Assembly: GCF_022808815.1 (NCBI RefSeq)
Contig: NZ_JAKZLC010000004.1
Coordinates: 124,001 to 188,000 of the forward strand
Source: Geothrix paludis
Lineage (GTDB): Bacteria > Acidobacteriota > Holophagae > Holophagales > Holophagaceae
Direction of reading: 5' to 3'
DNA: 64,000 bases
The position numbers and the translations under genes were made by a program. Under the pieces are notes generated by a model that saw nothing but the letters and a program-made list of their open reading frames with translations, was not told the origin of the DNA and searched no databases. Of this stretch, positions 53,988 through 63,944 are shown piece by piece (positions within the stretch are counted from its first letter, which is position 1; every line of letters begins with the position of its first letter).

Positions 53988-54836
53988 ATGCAGGCAGAGG
54001 TGCACATGGACTTCGCCCGACCCTTCACCGGCCAGAGCTTCTTCCTGATCGCGGGGCCCTGCGTCATCGAAAGCCGGGAGCATGCCCACCTGATGGCGTC
54101 GAGCCTGAGGGACCTGGCGGAGGCCCGGGGCATCCCCTTCATCTACAAGTCCAGCTTCGACAAGGCCAACCGCACCAGCCGGGACAGCCATCGGGGGCCG
54201 GGCATGGAGGAGGGCCTGGACATCCTGGCGGAGATCCGCAGCCGCTACGGCGTGCCCGTGCTCACGGACGTCCACGAGAGCAGCCAGTGCGGCCCCGCGG
54301 CCCAGGCCGTGGACGTGCTCCAGATCCCCGCCTTCCTCTGCCGCCAGACGGACCTGCTCCTGGCCGCCGCGGCCACGGGCCGCACCGTGAACCTGAAGAA
54401 GGGCCAGTTCCTCGCCCCCTGGGACCTCCAGCACGGCGTGGAGAAGTTGCAGTCCGTGCCCGGCCACGGCCCCGTGTGGGTGACCGAGCGCGGCTCCAGC
54501 TTCGGCTACGGCAACCTGGTGGTGGACTTCCAGAGCTTCCCGCACCTGCGCAAGACCGGCTGTCCCGTGATCTTCGACGCCACCCACAGCGTGCAGAAGC
54601 CTGGCGCCCTGGGCAAAGCCACCGGCGGCGCGCGGGAGATGATCCCCACCCTGGCCCGGGCCGCGGCCACGGCGGTGGACGGCTTTTTCTTCGAGGTGCA
54701 CGACTGCCCGGAGAAGGCCTTCAGCGATGGCCCGAACGCCATGCGCCTGGAGCAGTTCGGCGCCCTGCTCGATGAGCTGCTGGTCCTGTGGAGGGCTGGC
54801 CGCGCCGCGGCGCAGCTCGATCCCGCCGGCAAGTGA
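53988..54836 (+). CDS. kdsA: 3-deoxy-8-phosphooctulonate synthase
   Basis: 282 residues. KdsA signatures include AGPCVIESRE, YKSSFDKANRTS, GRTVNLKKGQFLAPWD and FDATHSVQKPG. Cys25 in AGPC marks the metal-dependent class, in contrast to the Asn of E. coli KdsA. It condenses arabinose-5-phosphate with phosphoenolpyruvate for lipopolysaccharide core, implying an outer membrane. Start could be 53988 or 54006; both have GAGG. Confidence 0.95.
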   Translation: MQAEVHMDFARPFTGQSFFLIAGPCVIESREHAHLMASSLRDLAEARGIPFIYKSSFDKANRTSRDSHRGPGMEEGLDILAEIRSRYGVPVLTDVHESSQCGPAAQAVDVLQIPAFLCRQTDLLLAAAATGRTVNLKKGQFLAPWDLQHGVEKLQSVPGHGPVWVTERGSSFGYGNLVVDFQSFPHLRKTGCPVIFDATHSVQKPGALGKATGGAREMIPTLARAAATAVDGFFFEVHDCPEKAFSDGPNAMRLEQFGALLDELLVLWRAGRAAAQLDPAGK

Positions 54837-54844
54837 GGGTCGCG

Positions 54845-55393
54845 ATGCCGGAGGCGATCAAGGCCGGGCGCGCCCTGGAGCTGCGTCCTCTGTGCCTGCG
54901 CGACGCGCGCCCCTTGTTCGCGCTCGTGGACGCCAACCGGGACCGCCTGCGCCACTGGCTTCCCTGGCCCGACGACAACCGCAGCGTGCAGGATTCCCGC
55001 GCCTACATCCTGAGGGTGCGGGCTCAGGCGCGCGCGGGCACGGCCCTGCCCTTCGGCCTCTGGTGGAAGGATGACCTGGTGGGCGTGGCGGGTTTCGTGT
55101 GGCTCGATCCGGCCAATCGCAGCGGAGGCATCGGCTACTGGCTGGCCCGGGAGGCCGAGGGCCACGGCCTGATGACCGCCGCCGTGTCGGCCCTGGCCCG
55201 CCACGGCTTCTACACCCTCAAGCTCAACCGCGTGGAGATCCGGGCCGGCGTCCGCAACCGCCGCAGTCGCGCCATTCCCGAGCGCCTGGGCTTCCGCCAC
55301 GAAGGCACCCTGCGCCAGGCCGAACGCCTCGTGGGCCGCTACGTGGATCATGCGGTGTACGGGATGCTGGCTGAGGAATGGCAGACCCGATAA
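54845..55393 (+). CDS. GNAT acetyltransferase (RimJ/RimL type)
   Basis: 182 residues. GNAT features: LELRPLCLRDARPLFALVDA at the start, GGIGYWLAREAEGHGLMTAA as the acetyl-CoA region, and NRVEIRAGVRNRRSRAIPER. It resembles ribosomal-protein serine acetyltransferases, but related enzymes act on other amines. It starts 9 bp after kdsA. Confidence 0.9.
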   Translation: MPEAIKAGRALELRPLCLRDARPLFALVDANRDRLRHWLPWPDDNRSVQDSRAYILRVRAQARAGTALPFGLWWKDDLVGVAGFVWLDPANRSGGIGYWLAREAEGHGLMTAAVSALARHGFYTLKLNRVEIRAGVRNRRSRAIPERLGFRHEGTLRQAERLVGRYVDHAVYGMLAEEWQTR

Positions 55394-55433
55394 GAGTGCC
55401 TAACCCGCCTGCGCCCCTGGCAGTAACCGGGAC

Positions 55434-55883
55434 ATGCGCCGCTGGATCCCTCTCCTCATCCTTTCCGCCCTCCCGCTGGAGGCCCAGACGGCCATGGTGT
55501 CGGTGATCCGCCAACCCAAAGCCACCGCCGCGGAATTCACCGTTCCCATCACCGACCTCCAGGTGCGGGACCAGGGCGATTTTGCGCACTTCCACCTGGG
55601 CGTCGGCCTCGGGGCCCGGCACTGGGACGACGGCGACACCAGCCTGCGGTTCGTCATGGACGCCAACGCCACCGCCAACGCGGTCTTCGTGGGATTCGGC
55701 GCCATCGTGGAGGTCCCGCCCGGCGAGGGCGCCTTCCTCGGCCCCCGACTCCGCGTGGGCTGGGCCTTCCACCCGGCCTGGGCCCTCAGCCTCGAAGGCG
55801 AGCACCTGGAGCGACCCTTCACCGACGGGATCACGCCCCGCCGGCGGAGCGCCCTGGGGCTGGCCCTCACCGCCCGATTTTGA
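55434..55883 (+). CDS. Small outer-membrane beta-barrel-like protein
   Basis: 149 residues with a signal peptide (LLILSALPLEAQ). Alternating amphipathic strands (FHLGVGLGARHWDDGD, LRVGWAFHPAWALSLEGEHL) and a terminal Phe (LALTARF) suggest a small outer-membrane barrel. Function not assigned. Confidence 0.7.
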   Translation: MRRWIPLLILSALPLEAQTAMVSVIRQPKATAAEFTVPITDLQVRDQGDFAHFHLGVGLGARHWDDGDTSLRFVMDANATANAVFVGFGAIVEVPPGEGAFLGPRLRVGWAFHPAWALSLEGEHLERPFTDGITPRRRSALGLALTARF

Positions 55884-55898
55884 ATTCCGGCCCGGCCT

Positions 55899-57071
55899 TC
55901 AGCGGAGCCGGAAAGGCATCGTCAGGCGGAACCGGGCATACTGCGGCACCCCGTTGAGTTTGGCCGGCTCGAACCGCCAGGCCAGAGCGTAGCCGATGGC
56001 GGTGAACAGCAGGGGCACCGGCCCTTCCCGCGCCTCGGCCCGGACGGGCTCGCCCTGCGGATCGATGATCAGGTCCAGCACCACCGTGCCCTGCACGCGG
56101 GCCAGCTTCGCCGCGGTCGGGTACGGCGGCGCGGGCGGCTGGCGCTTCACGCGGATCTGGCTGAAGTCGAAGTCCACCACGCCCCCGGCCTTTTGCGCGG
56201 GCGCGGCGGAGGCGGGAGCGGGTGTCGATGGTTTCGCGGCCGCCTTGACCTCCCGGATCGGGGCCGGAGGCGCCAGGACCTCGTCCAGGCCCTGCCTGAG
56301 CACACCGGCGACCAGGTCCTGGAGGCCAGCATCGCCCTTCTGCCCAATCACCCGGTTGAAGAAGGCGATGTGGGGCGGTTTTCCGGGCTCGTTCTCGGCC
56401 AGGTCCCGGTCCTCCCAGAGCGAGCAACGCGCTCGGACCTGGCAGATGGCCAGGCCCTCCGCCCGGACGACCTGGATCTGCAGCCCAAGGTGGAAGGCGT
56501 CCTGCGGTCCCGCTTCCAAGGGCGCCACCCGGGTCAGGCCACTATGGTCCAAGAAGCGCCCGAGCTCAGCCTCCAGGCGGTCGGTCTCGAGGACGGCCGG
56601 TCCTTCCGTCGAGTTCTGCGCCACCTCCACCACCACCTTGGATGGCGGCGCCGAGGGGTGGGCCGCGCCTGGCGCGGCGCCGAGATGGAAGGGCACCCGC
56701 AGGTCACATTGCACCCGTGCGGGTGTCCCGTCGACGAGGACGGGCTGGAAGGTCCAGGCCTGGAGGTAGGCCGCCGCGGCCTCGCGAAGCAGCCTGGGGC
56801 CCTCCAGGGCCTCGGCCCGCTCCACCCATCCGGAGCGCGAGATGGTCAGCCGCAGCAGAACCTCACCCTCCAGGTTCGAGAAGCGGGCCAGGGGAGGGTA
56901 CGGGGGCGAACCGGCCCGTTTCCGGACCACGAGACGCTGGAAGTCATAGGGCACCGGGTCCGTGGTCGCGGCGGGAGGCGCCGTCAGGGTGCCCGGGCCC
57001 GCCGGCGCAGGCTGGGCCAGGGCCGGGAGGAAGGGGCTGAGACAGACCAGGAGACCGGCGGCGGAGCGCAT
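55899..57071 (-). CDS. Exported protein with two TonB C-terminal-like domains
   Basis: 390 residues with a signal peptide (LLVCLSPFLPALAQ). TonB_C-like domains occupy about 50-130 (PPYPPLARFSNLEGEVLLRL, WTFQPVLVDGTP) and 305-390 (PPYPTAAKLARVQGTVVLDL, WRFEPAKLNGVP). The middle (about 150-280) is unassigned and is followed by a Pro/Ala linker. There is no ordinary TonB membrane anchor with ExbBD contact motif, so this is not a standard energy transducer. Confidence 0.8.
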   Translation of the reverse strand: MRSAAGLLVCLSPFLPALAQPAPAGPGTLTAPPAATTDPVPYDFQRLVVRKRAGSPPYPPLARFSNLEGEVLLRLTISRSGWVERAEALEGPRLLREAAAAYLQAWTFQPVLVDGTPARVQCDLRVPFHLGAAPGAAHPSAPPSKVVVEVAQNSTEGPAVLETDRLEAELGRFLDHSGLTRVAPLEAGPQDAFHLGLQIQVVRAEGLAICQVRARCSLWEDRDLAENEPGKPPHIAFFNRVIGQKGDAGLQDLVAGVLRQGLDEVLAPPAPIREVKAAAKPSTPAPASAAPAQKAGGVVDFDFSQIRVKRQPPAPPYPTAAKLARVQGTVVLDLIIDPQGEPVRAEAREGPVPLLFTAIGYALAWRFEPAKLNGVPQYARFRLTMPFRLR

Positions 57072-57117
57072 GGGAACCTCGGGAACGTCGGGCCAGGATA
57101 GGAGGCTCGGCGGAGGC

Positions 57118-57978
57118 CTACTCCACGCCCGCCGCGTAGGTGAGGTTCAGCAGGGCCATGGCCCGCGTGACCTTGCCCACACTGTTCTTCGTGGTGTCCG
57201 TGTAGAGGATGCCGCGGCGGTCCAGGGCCTCGTAGTCGAAGTTGCCGTCGCCGCTGAGGTCGAAGCAGAGGGCGCCGTCCTTGATCCAGTCCGTGCGGAT
57301 CTGGTAGCCGGGGGCCGGCACGGCGCTCACGATGACGTCGGCCATGCGGACGAAGCCCTCGAGGTGGGTCGGGTTGGTGGCGGCATGGCAGAGGATGGGC
57401 GTGCCCTTGAGGTTGGCCACCATGGCCGTGAGGGGACGGCCGATGCGCAGGCTGTCGTTGATGACGAGCACGGTCTTACCGGCCATCCAGCCGTCGCCAA
57501 AGCCGCGCTTGAGGGTCTTCACGATGGCCCGGGCGGTGCAGGGCGTCATGCAGCGGTGTTGGGAACCGTCATCCAGGCGCTTCCGGTACTTGGTGAGGAA
57601 GCCGATGTTGATGGCGTGCAGGCCCTCGATGTCCTTGCCGGGGTCCACCAGGTCCATCACCTCGTCATCCTTGATCTCGGGGTAGCGCAGGGGATAGAAG
57701 ATGAACACGCCGTGGGTCTTGTCGTCCTGGTTCAGGCGGGCGAGGAGCTTCACGAGCTGCATGCCGTTTTCCACCCGCAGGTCCGCCGCGTTGATGCCCA
57801 GGTCCTCGCAATCCTTCATGAGCCAGCGCTGGTAGGTGACGCTGCCAGGGTCGCTGCTGCCGAGGATCACGCCGAGGCCCGGGGAGAACCCGAGCTTCTT
57901 CACGTTCGAGCGCACCAGGTCCAGGTAGTGCCGGGCGGTCTCCTGGCAGTCGAGCTTCCCCGTGAGCGTGGTGGGCAT
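57118..57978 (-). CDS. MTD1-like methylenetetrahydrofolate dehydrogenase (FolD family)
   Basis: 286 residues from the ATG at 57978, with GAGG upstream. FolD-family folds are clear (GLHAINIG, MTPCTARAIVKTLK, LVINDSLRIGRPLTAMVANL). Cyclohydrolase residues are changed: the catalytic Lys position after Tyr49 is Leu53, the Gln of VQLPL is Phe94, and the Asp of KDVDG is Glu118. The same pattern occurs in yeast MTD1, an NAD-dependent enzyme with dehydrogenase activity only. It should oxidise methylene-THF to methenyl-THF. I avoid calling it folD. Confidence 0.85.
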   Translation of the reverse strand: MPTTLTGKLDCQETARHYLDLVRSNVKKLGFSPGLGVILGSSDPGSVTYQRWLMKDCEDLGINAADLRVENGMQLVKLLARLNQDDKTHGVFIFYPLRYPEIKDDEVMDLVDPGKDIEGLHAINIGFLTKYRKRLDDGSQHRCMTPCTARAIVKTLKRGFGDGWMAGKTVLVINDSLRIGRPLTAMVANLKGTPILCHAATNPTHLEGFVRMADVIVSAVPAPGYQIRTDWIKDGALCFDLSGDGNFDYEALDRRGILYTDTTKNSVGKVTRAMALLNLTYAAGVE

Positions 57979-58036
57979 GCGGCACCTCAACCCCTAGTTT
58001 AACAATCCGGCGGGCCAACCACCCTATCCTGGTCCC

Positions 58037-59572
58037 ATGCGCGCCTCCCGACCCGACCCCGGTGAACTCCAGCGGCGGCTGCGCGCCGCCTACCCCGATG
58101 CCCGCTGCGCCCTGGACCACCGTGACCCCTACCAGCTGGTGGTGGCCACCATCCTCAGCGCCCAGTGCACGGACGCCCGGGTGAACCTCACCACGCCGGC
58201 CCTCTTCGCCCGCTACCCCGATGCGGCCAGCCTCGCGGCGGCGCGCACTGAGGAGCTGGAGGGCCTCATCAAGTCCACGGGCTTCTTCCGCAACAAGGCG
58301 AAGAACCTCATCGGACTCGGACAGGCGCTGATGGCGAAACATGGCGGCCGCGTGCCTTCGGATCCGGCCGAGCTGGGCGCCCTGCCCGGCGTGGGCCAGA
58401 AGACCGCCAACGTCGTCCTGGCCAACGCCTTCGGCGTGCCCGCCCTGGCCGTGGACACCCACATCTTCCGCGTGGCGCGCCGCCTGGGCCTGTCGAAGGC
58501 CGCCACGCCCGAGAAGGTGGAGGCGGACCTCTGCCGCCTCTTCCCCCGGGAGGACTGGATTGAGCTGCACCACCAGCTCATCTTCCACGGCCGCCGCACC
58601 TGCGATGCCCGCCGCCCGGACTGCGCCGCCTGCCCCCTGCTGGACCTCTGCCCCACGGGGCTGGGGCAGATGAAGGATCCGCACCTGGGGGTGAGGCTGA
58701 CGGTAGATCCTGGGCCGAGCGCGCTGCGCCCTGCGGTGCCCCTGCCCCGATCAGGAGGCGCCAGGCAGGATCATCAGGCTCTGCCTGAAGAGCCTGCGGG
58801 GGCCCGGGGGGACATCGCGAGCGACGCGAGCAGGCGGTCCCCCCGGAGCATGTCTGGCCCCCAGCGCATCGTCAGTCTGGTGCCCTCGGTGACGGAGCTG
58901 CTGGTCCAGTGGGGCCTGGCGGCGCGGCTGGCGGGGCGCACGCGGTACTGCATCGAGCCGAGGTGGATCCGCAACACAGTGCCGGCCGTGGGCGGCACCA
59001 AGAACCCGGATCTGGACCGCATCCGCGATCTGGCGCCGGACCTGGTGATCCTCGAGCGGGACGAGAACCCGAAGGAGGTCGCGGATGCCCTCACGACCCT
59101 GGGCATCCCCTGGATGGCCCTGGAGATCCGGACCGTGAAGGACTGCGTGCGCGCCCTGCGCCAACTGGGGGAGCGCCTCGGCGCCGTCGAGGCCGCCGAG
59201 GCCCGCGCCTCGGCGCTGGAGGCCACGCTGAAGGGACGCCGCCGCAAGGGCCCCCGCACCCTGGCCCTCATCTGGAAGGATCCCTGGATGAGCGCTGGGC
59301 CCGACACCTACGTGGGCGATCTCCTTCGGTCGGGGGGCCTGGCGCCCGTCGGTCCGGACCGCTATCCGACGCTGACCGACGACGATCTGGAGGCCCTCGC
59401 GCCCGAGCTGATCCTCCTCCCCACCGAGCCCTACCGCTTCAACCGCCGCCATCAGGCCGAGCTGCAGCGGCGCTTCCCGGGAGCGGAGGTGCGCGTGGTG
59501 GATGGCCAGGCCCTCACCTGGTACCTCAGCCGGACGGAGCAGGGCCTCGACCTGGTGCGGAGCTTCCGATAG
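58037..59572 (+). CDS. nth: Endonuclease III fused to a helical-backbone metal receptor domain
   Basis: 511 residues read as one frame. Residues 1-210 are a complete endonuclease III: helix-hairpin-helix LPGVGQKTANVVL with Lys122, catalytic Asp140 in AVDTHIF, and the [4Fe-4S] ligands Cys189, 196, 199, 205. Residues 211-271 form a low-complexity linker encoded over a palindrome. From Met272 a BtuF-like metal/cobalamin-receptor domain begins (RIVSLVPSVTELLVQWGL), without signal peptide. An ATG at 58850 could start the second domain alone but has its GGAG only 1 bp away. Confidence 0.85.
   Translation: MRASRPDPGELQRRLRAAYPDARCALDHRDPYQLVVATILSAQCTDARVNLTTPALFARYPDAASLAAARTEELEGLIKSTGFFRNKAKNLIGLGQALMAKHGGRVPSDPAELGALPGVGQKTANVVLANAFGVPALAVDTHIFRVARRLGLSKAATPEKVEADLCRLFPREDWIELHHQLIFHGRRTCDARRPDCAACPLLDLCPTGLGQMKDPHLGVRLTVDPGPSALRPAVPLPRSGGARQDHQALPEEPAGARGDIASDASRRSPRSMSGPQRIVSLVPSVTELLVQWGLAARLAGRTRYCIEPRWIRNTVPAVGGTKNPDLDRIRDLAPDLVILERDENPKEVADALTTLGIPWMALEIRTVKDCVRALRQLGERLGAVEAAEARASALEATLKGRRRKGPRTLALIWKDPWMSAGPDTYVGDLLRSGGLAPVGPDRYPTLTDDDLEALAPELILLPTEPYRFNRRHQAELQRRFPGAEVRVVDGQALTWYLSRTEQGLDLVRSFR
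58805..58845. repeat. Inverted repeat in the Nth-receptor linker
   Basis: CGGGGGGAC (58805-58813) and GTCCCCCCG (58837-58845) are perfect 9-bp arms around 23 bp containing GCGAGCGACGCGAGC. It lies in frame inside the linker of the fused gene. Confidence 0.75.
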
Positions 59573-59604
59573 GGTGGTGGGCAATCCCCGCCGAGAGGTG
59601 TCCC

Positions 59605-60378
59605 GTGTCGCGTCCTCCGCTGTGCAGCCTTCTCCTGACCCTCTCCAGCCTCTCCCTGGGCGCCCAGGGCGTGTTCAACAACGCCAACAGCCCCAGCGAC
59701 CCCACCTGCCCGAGGATCATGCAGGAGAAGACGGAGCTGAACCACAAGAGCCAGTACGGCCGCAACGGGGCGGACGCCTCCGCGGTCCGCTACTCGCAGC
59801 GGGGGGATCAGTTCTTCCCTCCGGCGGAGCGGAAGGATGTCTCCGCCTTCGCCGCCTACGACGAGAAGAACAGGGGCGTCTCCATCGCCAGCCTCAAGGG
59901 CAAGGTGGTGCTGGTCGGCCTCTGGAGCAAGAACTGCGACCCCTCCGCCAAGATGCTCCAGGAATTCGCCAGCCTCTATCCCAAGAAAGGCCAGTACGGC
60001 TTCGAGATCCTGGCGGTCAACTTCGATGAGAACCAGCAGGACAGCGGCATCGAGGGCGGGTGGCGGGCCATCAACAAGTTCATGAACCGGAACCGTCAGT
60101 TCTTTGAGAGCAGCCACATGCCCGTCTTCACGCCGGGCCTCGGCAAGGAGGGTCCCTCCAACTTCATGGACATGGTCTACTCCGTACCCGTGCTGTTCGT
60201 GGTGGACCGCCAAGGGAAGCTGGCCGAGCTGCACATCGGCTACCAGGACGGCTTCGTGGGCCAGGCCGTGATGCGGGCCCTGCGGGAGCGGGTCGCCCCC
60301 CCGACTCCGACTCCGGCCCCAGCCCCGGCTCCAGCGACGGCCCCACCGGCGGAACCGGGTAAGCCCGCCCAGCCTTGA
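59605..60378 (+). CDS. Secreted thioredoxin-fold protein lacking CxxC
   Basis: 257 residues from a GTG at 59605 with GAGAGG upstream. Signal peptide (LLLTLSSLSLGAQG). A TlpA/AhpC-like core is seen in SLKGKVVLVGLWSKNCDPSA and FEILAVNFDENQQ, ending in VPVLFVVDRQGKLAELHIGY. The active-site motif is NCDPS, with a single Cys. The C-terminus is Pro/Ala-rich. It is probably periplasmic and not a standard disulfide reductase. Confidence 0.8.
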   Translation: MSRPPLCSLLLTLSSLSLGAQGVFNNANSPSDPTCPRIMQEKTELNHKSQYGRNGADASAVRYSQRGDQFFPPAERKDVSAFAAYDEKNRGVSIASLKGKVVLVGLWSKNCDPSAKMLQEFASLYPKKGQYGFEILAVNFDENQQDSGIEGGWRAINKFMNRNRQFFESSHMPVFTPGLGKEGPSNFMDMVYSVPVLFVVDRQGKLAELHIGYQDGFVGQAVMRALRERVAPPTPTPAPAPAPATAPPAEPGKPAQP

Positions 60379-60394
60379 CCTCGTGAATCGAGGT
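60378..60394 (+). terminator. Weak hairpin after the thioredoxin-fold gene
   Basis: ACCTCG, loop TGAAT and CGAGGT follow the stop codon directly and are trailed by ATTCTGT. A 6-bp stem with a poor T-run; termination is uncertain. Confidence 0.3.
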
Positions 60395-60432
60395 ATTCTG
60401 TCCGGCGAGCCTGACCGCCCGCCGGAGGATCC

Positions 60433-61497
60433 ATGCCGCTACCCCTGATCTCCCTGATGATGGCCCTGCCCGCGCTCCAGGCACCCGCGCCAGTGGCCAC
60501 GCCCATGCCCGCGCCGGTGCCCGGGCCCCAGGCCGTGCTGGAGGCCGCCCGGGTGAAGGCCAAGTCCGTGATGGAGGCCCGCGCCGCCTTCATGAAGGCC
60601 GGCGGCAACACCAAGGACTTCCGTGGCGACTGCGCGAAGGAACTGGCGGACCTGGACGCGCGCCTGGCCGTCGAAAAGGCCCCCGAGCTGCGCCAGGCCC
60701 TGCTGGTGAGCAAGCTGTTCCACCTGCAGCTGGCCAAGGCCGAGCCCACCCCCGCCCTCCTGGCCCAGGTGAAGCAGGAGGTCCCACCCACGGCGGCCGC
60801 CTGGACCCTGGACCCCGGCCTGCTCACCGCCCGCGCCGAGGCCGATCCCAAGGGCTGGAACGCCTACGTGGCCGAGGCCCGCGCGAAGCACGCCGACGCC
60901 GAGCTGCGCCGCACCCTGCTGTTCGAGCACTTCTGGGAGCGCCTGGACGCCAAGGACGAGGCCGCCTGGAAACCCGCCTACGAGACCTTGCAGAAGGACT
61001 TCGCCGGCAGCCGCCAGGCCAAGCAGGCCCAGGGCATCCTCGAGGGCGAGCTGAAGACGGGCCTGGGGCGCCCGGCGCCGGCCTTCAGCCTCAAGGCCCT
61101 GGGCGATCCGAAAACCACCTACACACTGGACACCTTCAAGGGCAAGTACGTGCTCATCGACTTCTGGGCCACCTGGTGCCCGCCCTGCCGCGCGGAGATG
61201 CCCTCCATGCACGCCGCCTGGGCCAGGTTCAAGACGAAGCCCTTCGAGATCCTCTCGCTCTCCTTCGACCGCCGCGTGGAGCACATCGCGCCCTTCCGGA
61301 AGCAGGCCGCCACGCCCATGCCCTGGAAGCACGCCTTCATCGAGGGCGGCTTCCAGAACCCCGTGGCCGACGCCTACGGCGTGAAGGGCATCCCCAAGCC
61401 CCTGCTCATCGGCCCCGACGGCAAGATTGTCGCCAGCGGCGCCCAGCTCCGCGGCGAGAACCTGGAGAAGACACTGGAATCCTTCCTGGGGAAGTGA
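60433..61497 (+). CDS. TlpA-family thiol-disulfide oxidoreductase
   Basis: 354 residues. A hydrophobic N-terminus (LPLISLMMALPALQA) suggests export. An Ala/Lys-rich helical region (about 35-205) precedes the thioredoxin domain with WCPPC in LIDFWATWCPPCRAEMPSMH and the cis-Pro in VKGIPKPLLI. It should reduce periplasmic disulfides, possibly receiving electrons from the DsbD encoded nearby. Confidence 0.9.
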   Translation: MPLPLISLMMALPALQAPAPVATPMPAPVPGPQAVLEAARVKAKSVMEARAAFMKAGGNTKDFRGDCAKELADLDARLAVEKAPELRQALLVSKLFHLQLAKAEPTPALLAQVKQEVPPTAAAWTLDPGLLTARAEADPKGWNAYVAEARAKHADAELRRTLLFEHFWERLDAKDEAAWKPAYETLQKDFAGSRQAKQAQGILEGELKTGLGRPAPAFSLKALGDPKTTYTLDTFKGKYVLIDFWATWCPPCRAEMPSMHAAWARFKTKPFEILSLSFDRRVEHIAPFRKQAATPMPWKHAFIEGGFQNPVADAYGVKGIPKPLLIGPDGKIVASGAQLRGENLEKTLESFLGK

Positions 61498-61588
61498 GGG
61501 CGGCGGTCAACCCCGCTTGGGGATTTGCACATTGATGATCCCTGGGTTATGTTCCCTGCATCTGGAGGTCCAGAGCCCGGGGGATCCC

Positions 61589-62182
61589 ATGGCCACGCCT
61601 TCGCCAGCCCGCACCGCCGCCGTATCGGGCGGGGCGCTCATCCTGCTCCTGGCCCTCCCGCTCCACGGGCAGGAACCGGCCCTGAGGCCCGACTGGGAGG
61701 GGTTCGTCGGACTCTCCCTCGTCTGGGCGGACTACAAGCCCGCCTTCCCTGTCGCCGGGGCGCCGGATTCCCGCACCACGGCCGGCTTCGCGCTGTACGG
61801 AGGGGGACGCTGGCGCCGGACCTGGGGGTTCGAGGTGGACCAGACCTACTACGGAGACTTCACGGTGATCGCCGGTGGGGTTCCGGAGGACCGGGACGTC
61901 GGCACCACCAGCCTCACGGGGATGGCCTGGCTTCCCCTCGGCTCCGCGTCTGCCTACGCCCGCGCCGGCGTGGCCTACTGGACCGCCACCCGGGGCGAGG
62001 GCTACGTCTTCCTGACGGATTCGGGTGAGACCACCACCTCGGGCTTCACCCCCCACCTCGGCGTCGGCGTCGAGGTGCCGCTCGGGAGGCAGTGGCTCCT
62101 GCGCCTGGACGGGAGCCTGTTCCCCCGGGTGCTGTCCCATCGCCTCGTCCGCGTGAGCGCGGGCGCGGCCTGGCGCTTCTAG
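61589..62182 (+). CDS. Outer-membrane beta-barrel-like protein
   Basis: 197 residues with a signal sequence (GGALILLLALPLHGQ). Repeated amphipathic strands (WEGFVGLSLVWADYKP, TTAGFALYGGGRWRRTWGFE) and a C-terminal Phe (AGAAWRF) are typical of OmpA/OmpW-like barrels. No function assigned. It converges on the DsbD gene. Confidence 0.75.
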   Translation: MATPSPARTAAVSGGALILLLALPLHGQEPALRPDWEGFVGLSLVWADYKPAFPVAGAPDSRTTAGFALYGGGRWRRTWGFEVDQTYYGDFTVIAGGVPEDRDVGTTSLTGMAWLPLGSASAYARAGVAYWTATRGEGYVFLTDSGETTTSGFTPHLGVGVEVPLGRQWLLRLDGSLFPRVLSHRLVRVSAGAAWRF

Positions 62183-62198
62183 GCGAGGCCGCCGTCCC

Positions 62199-63944
<1,746 letters not shown>

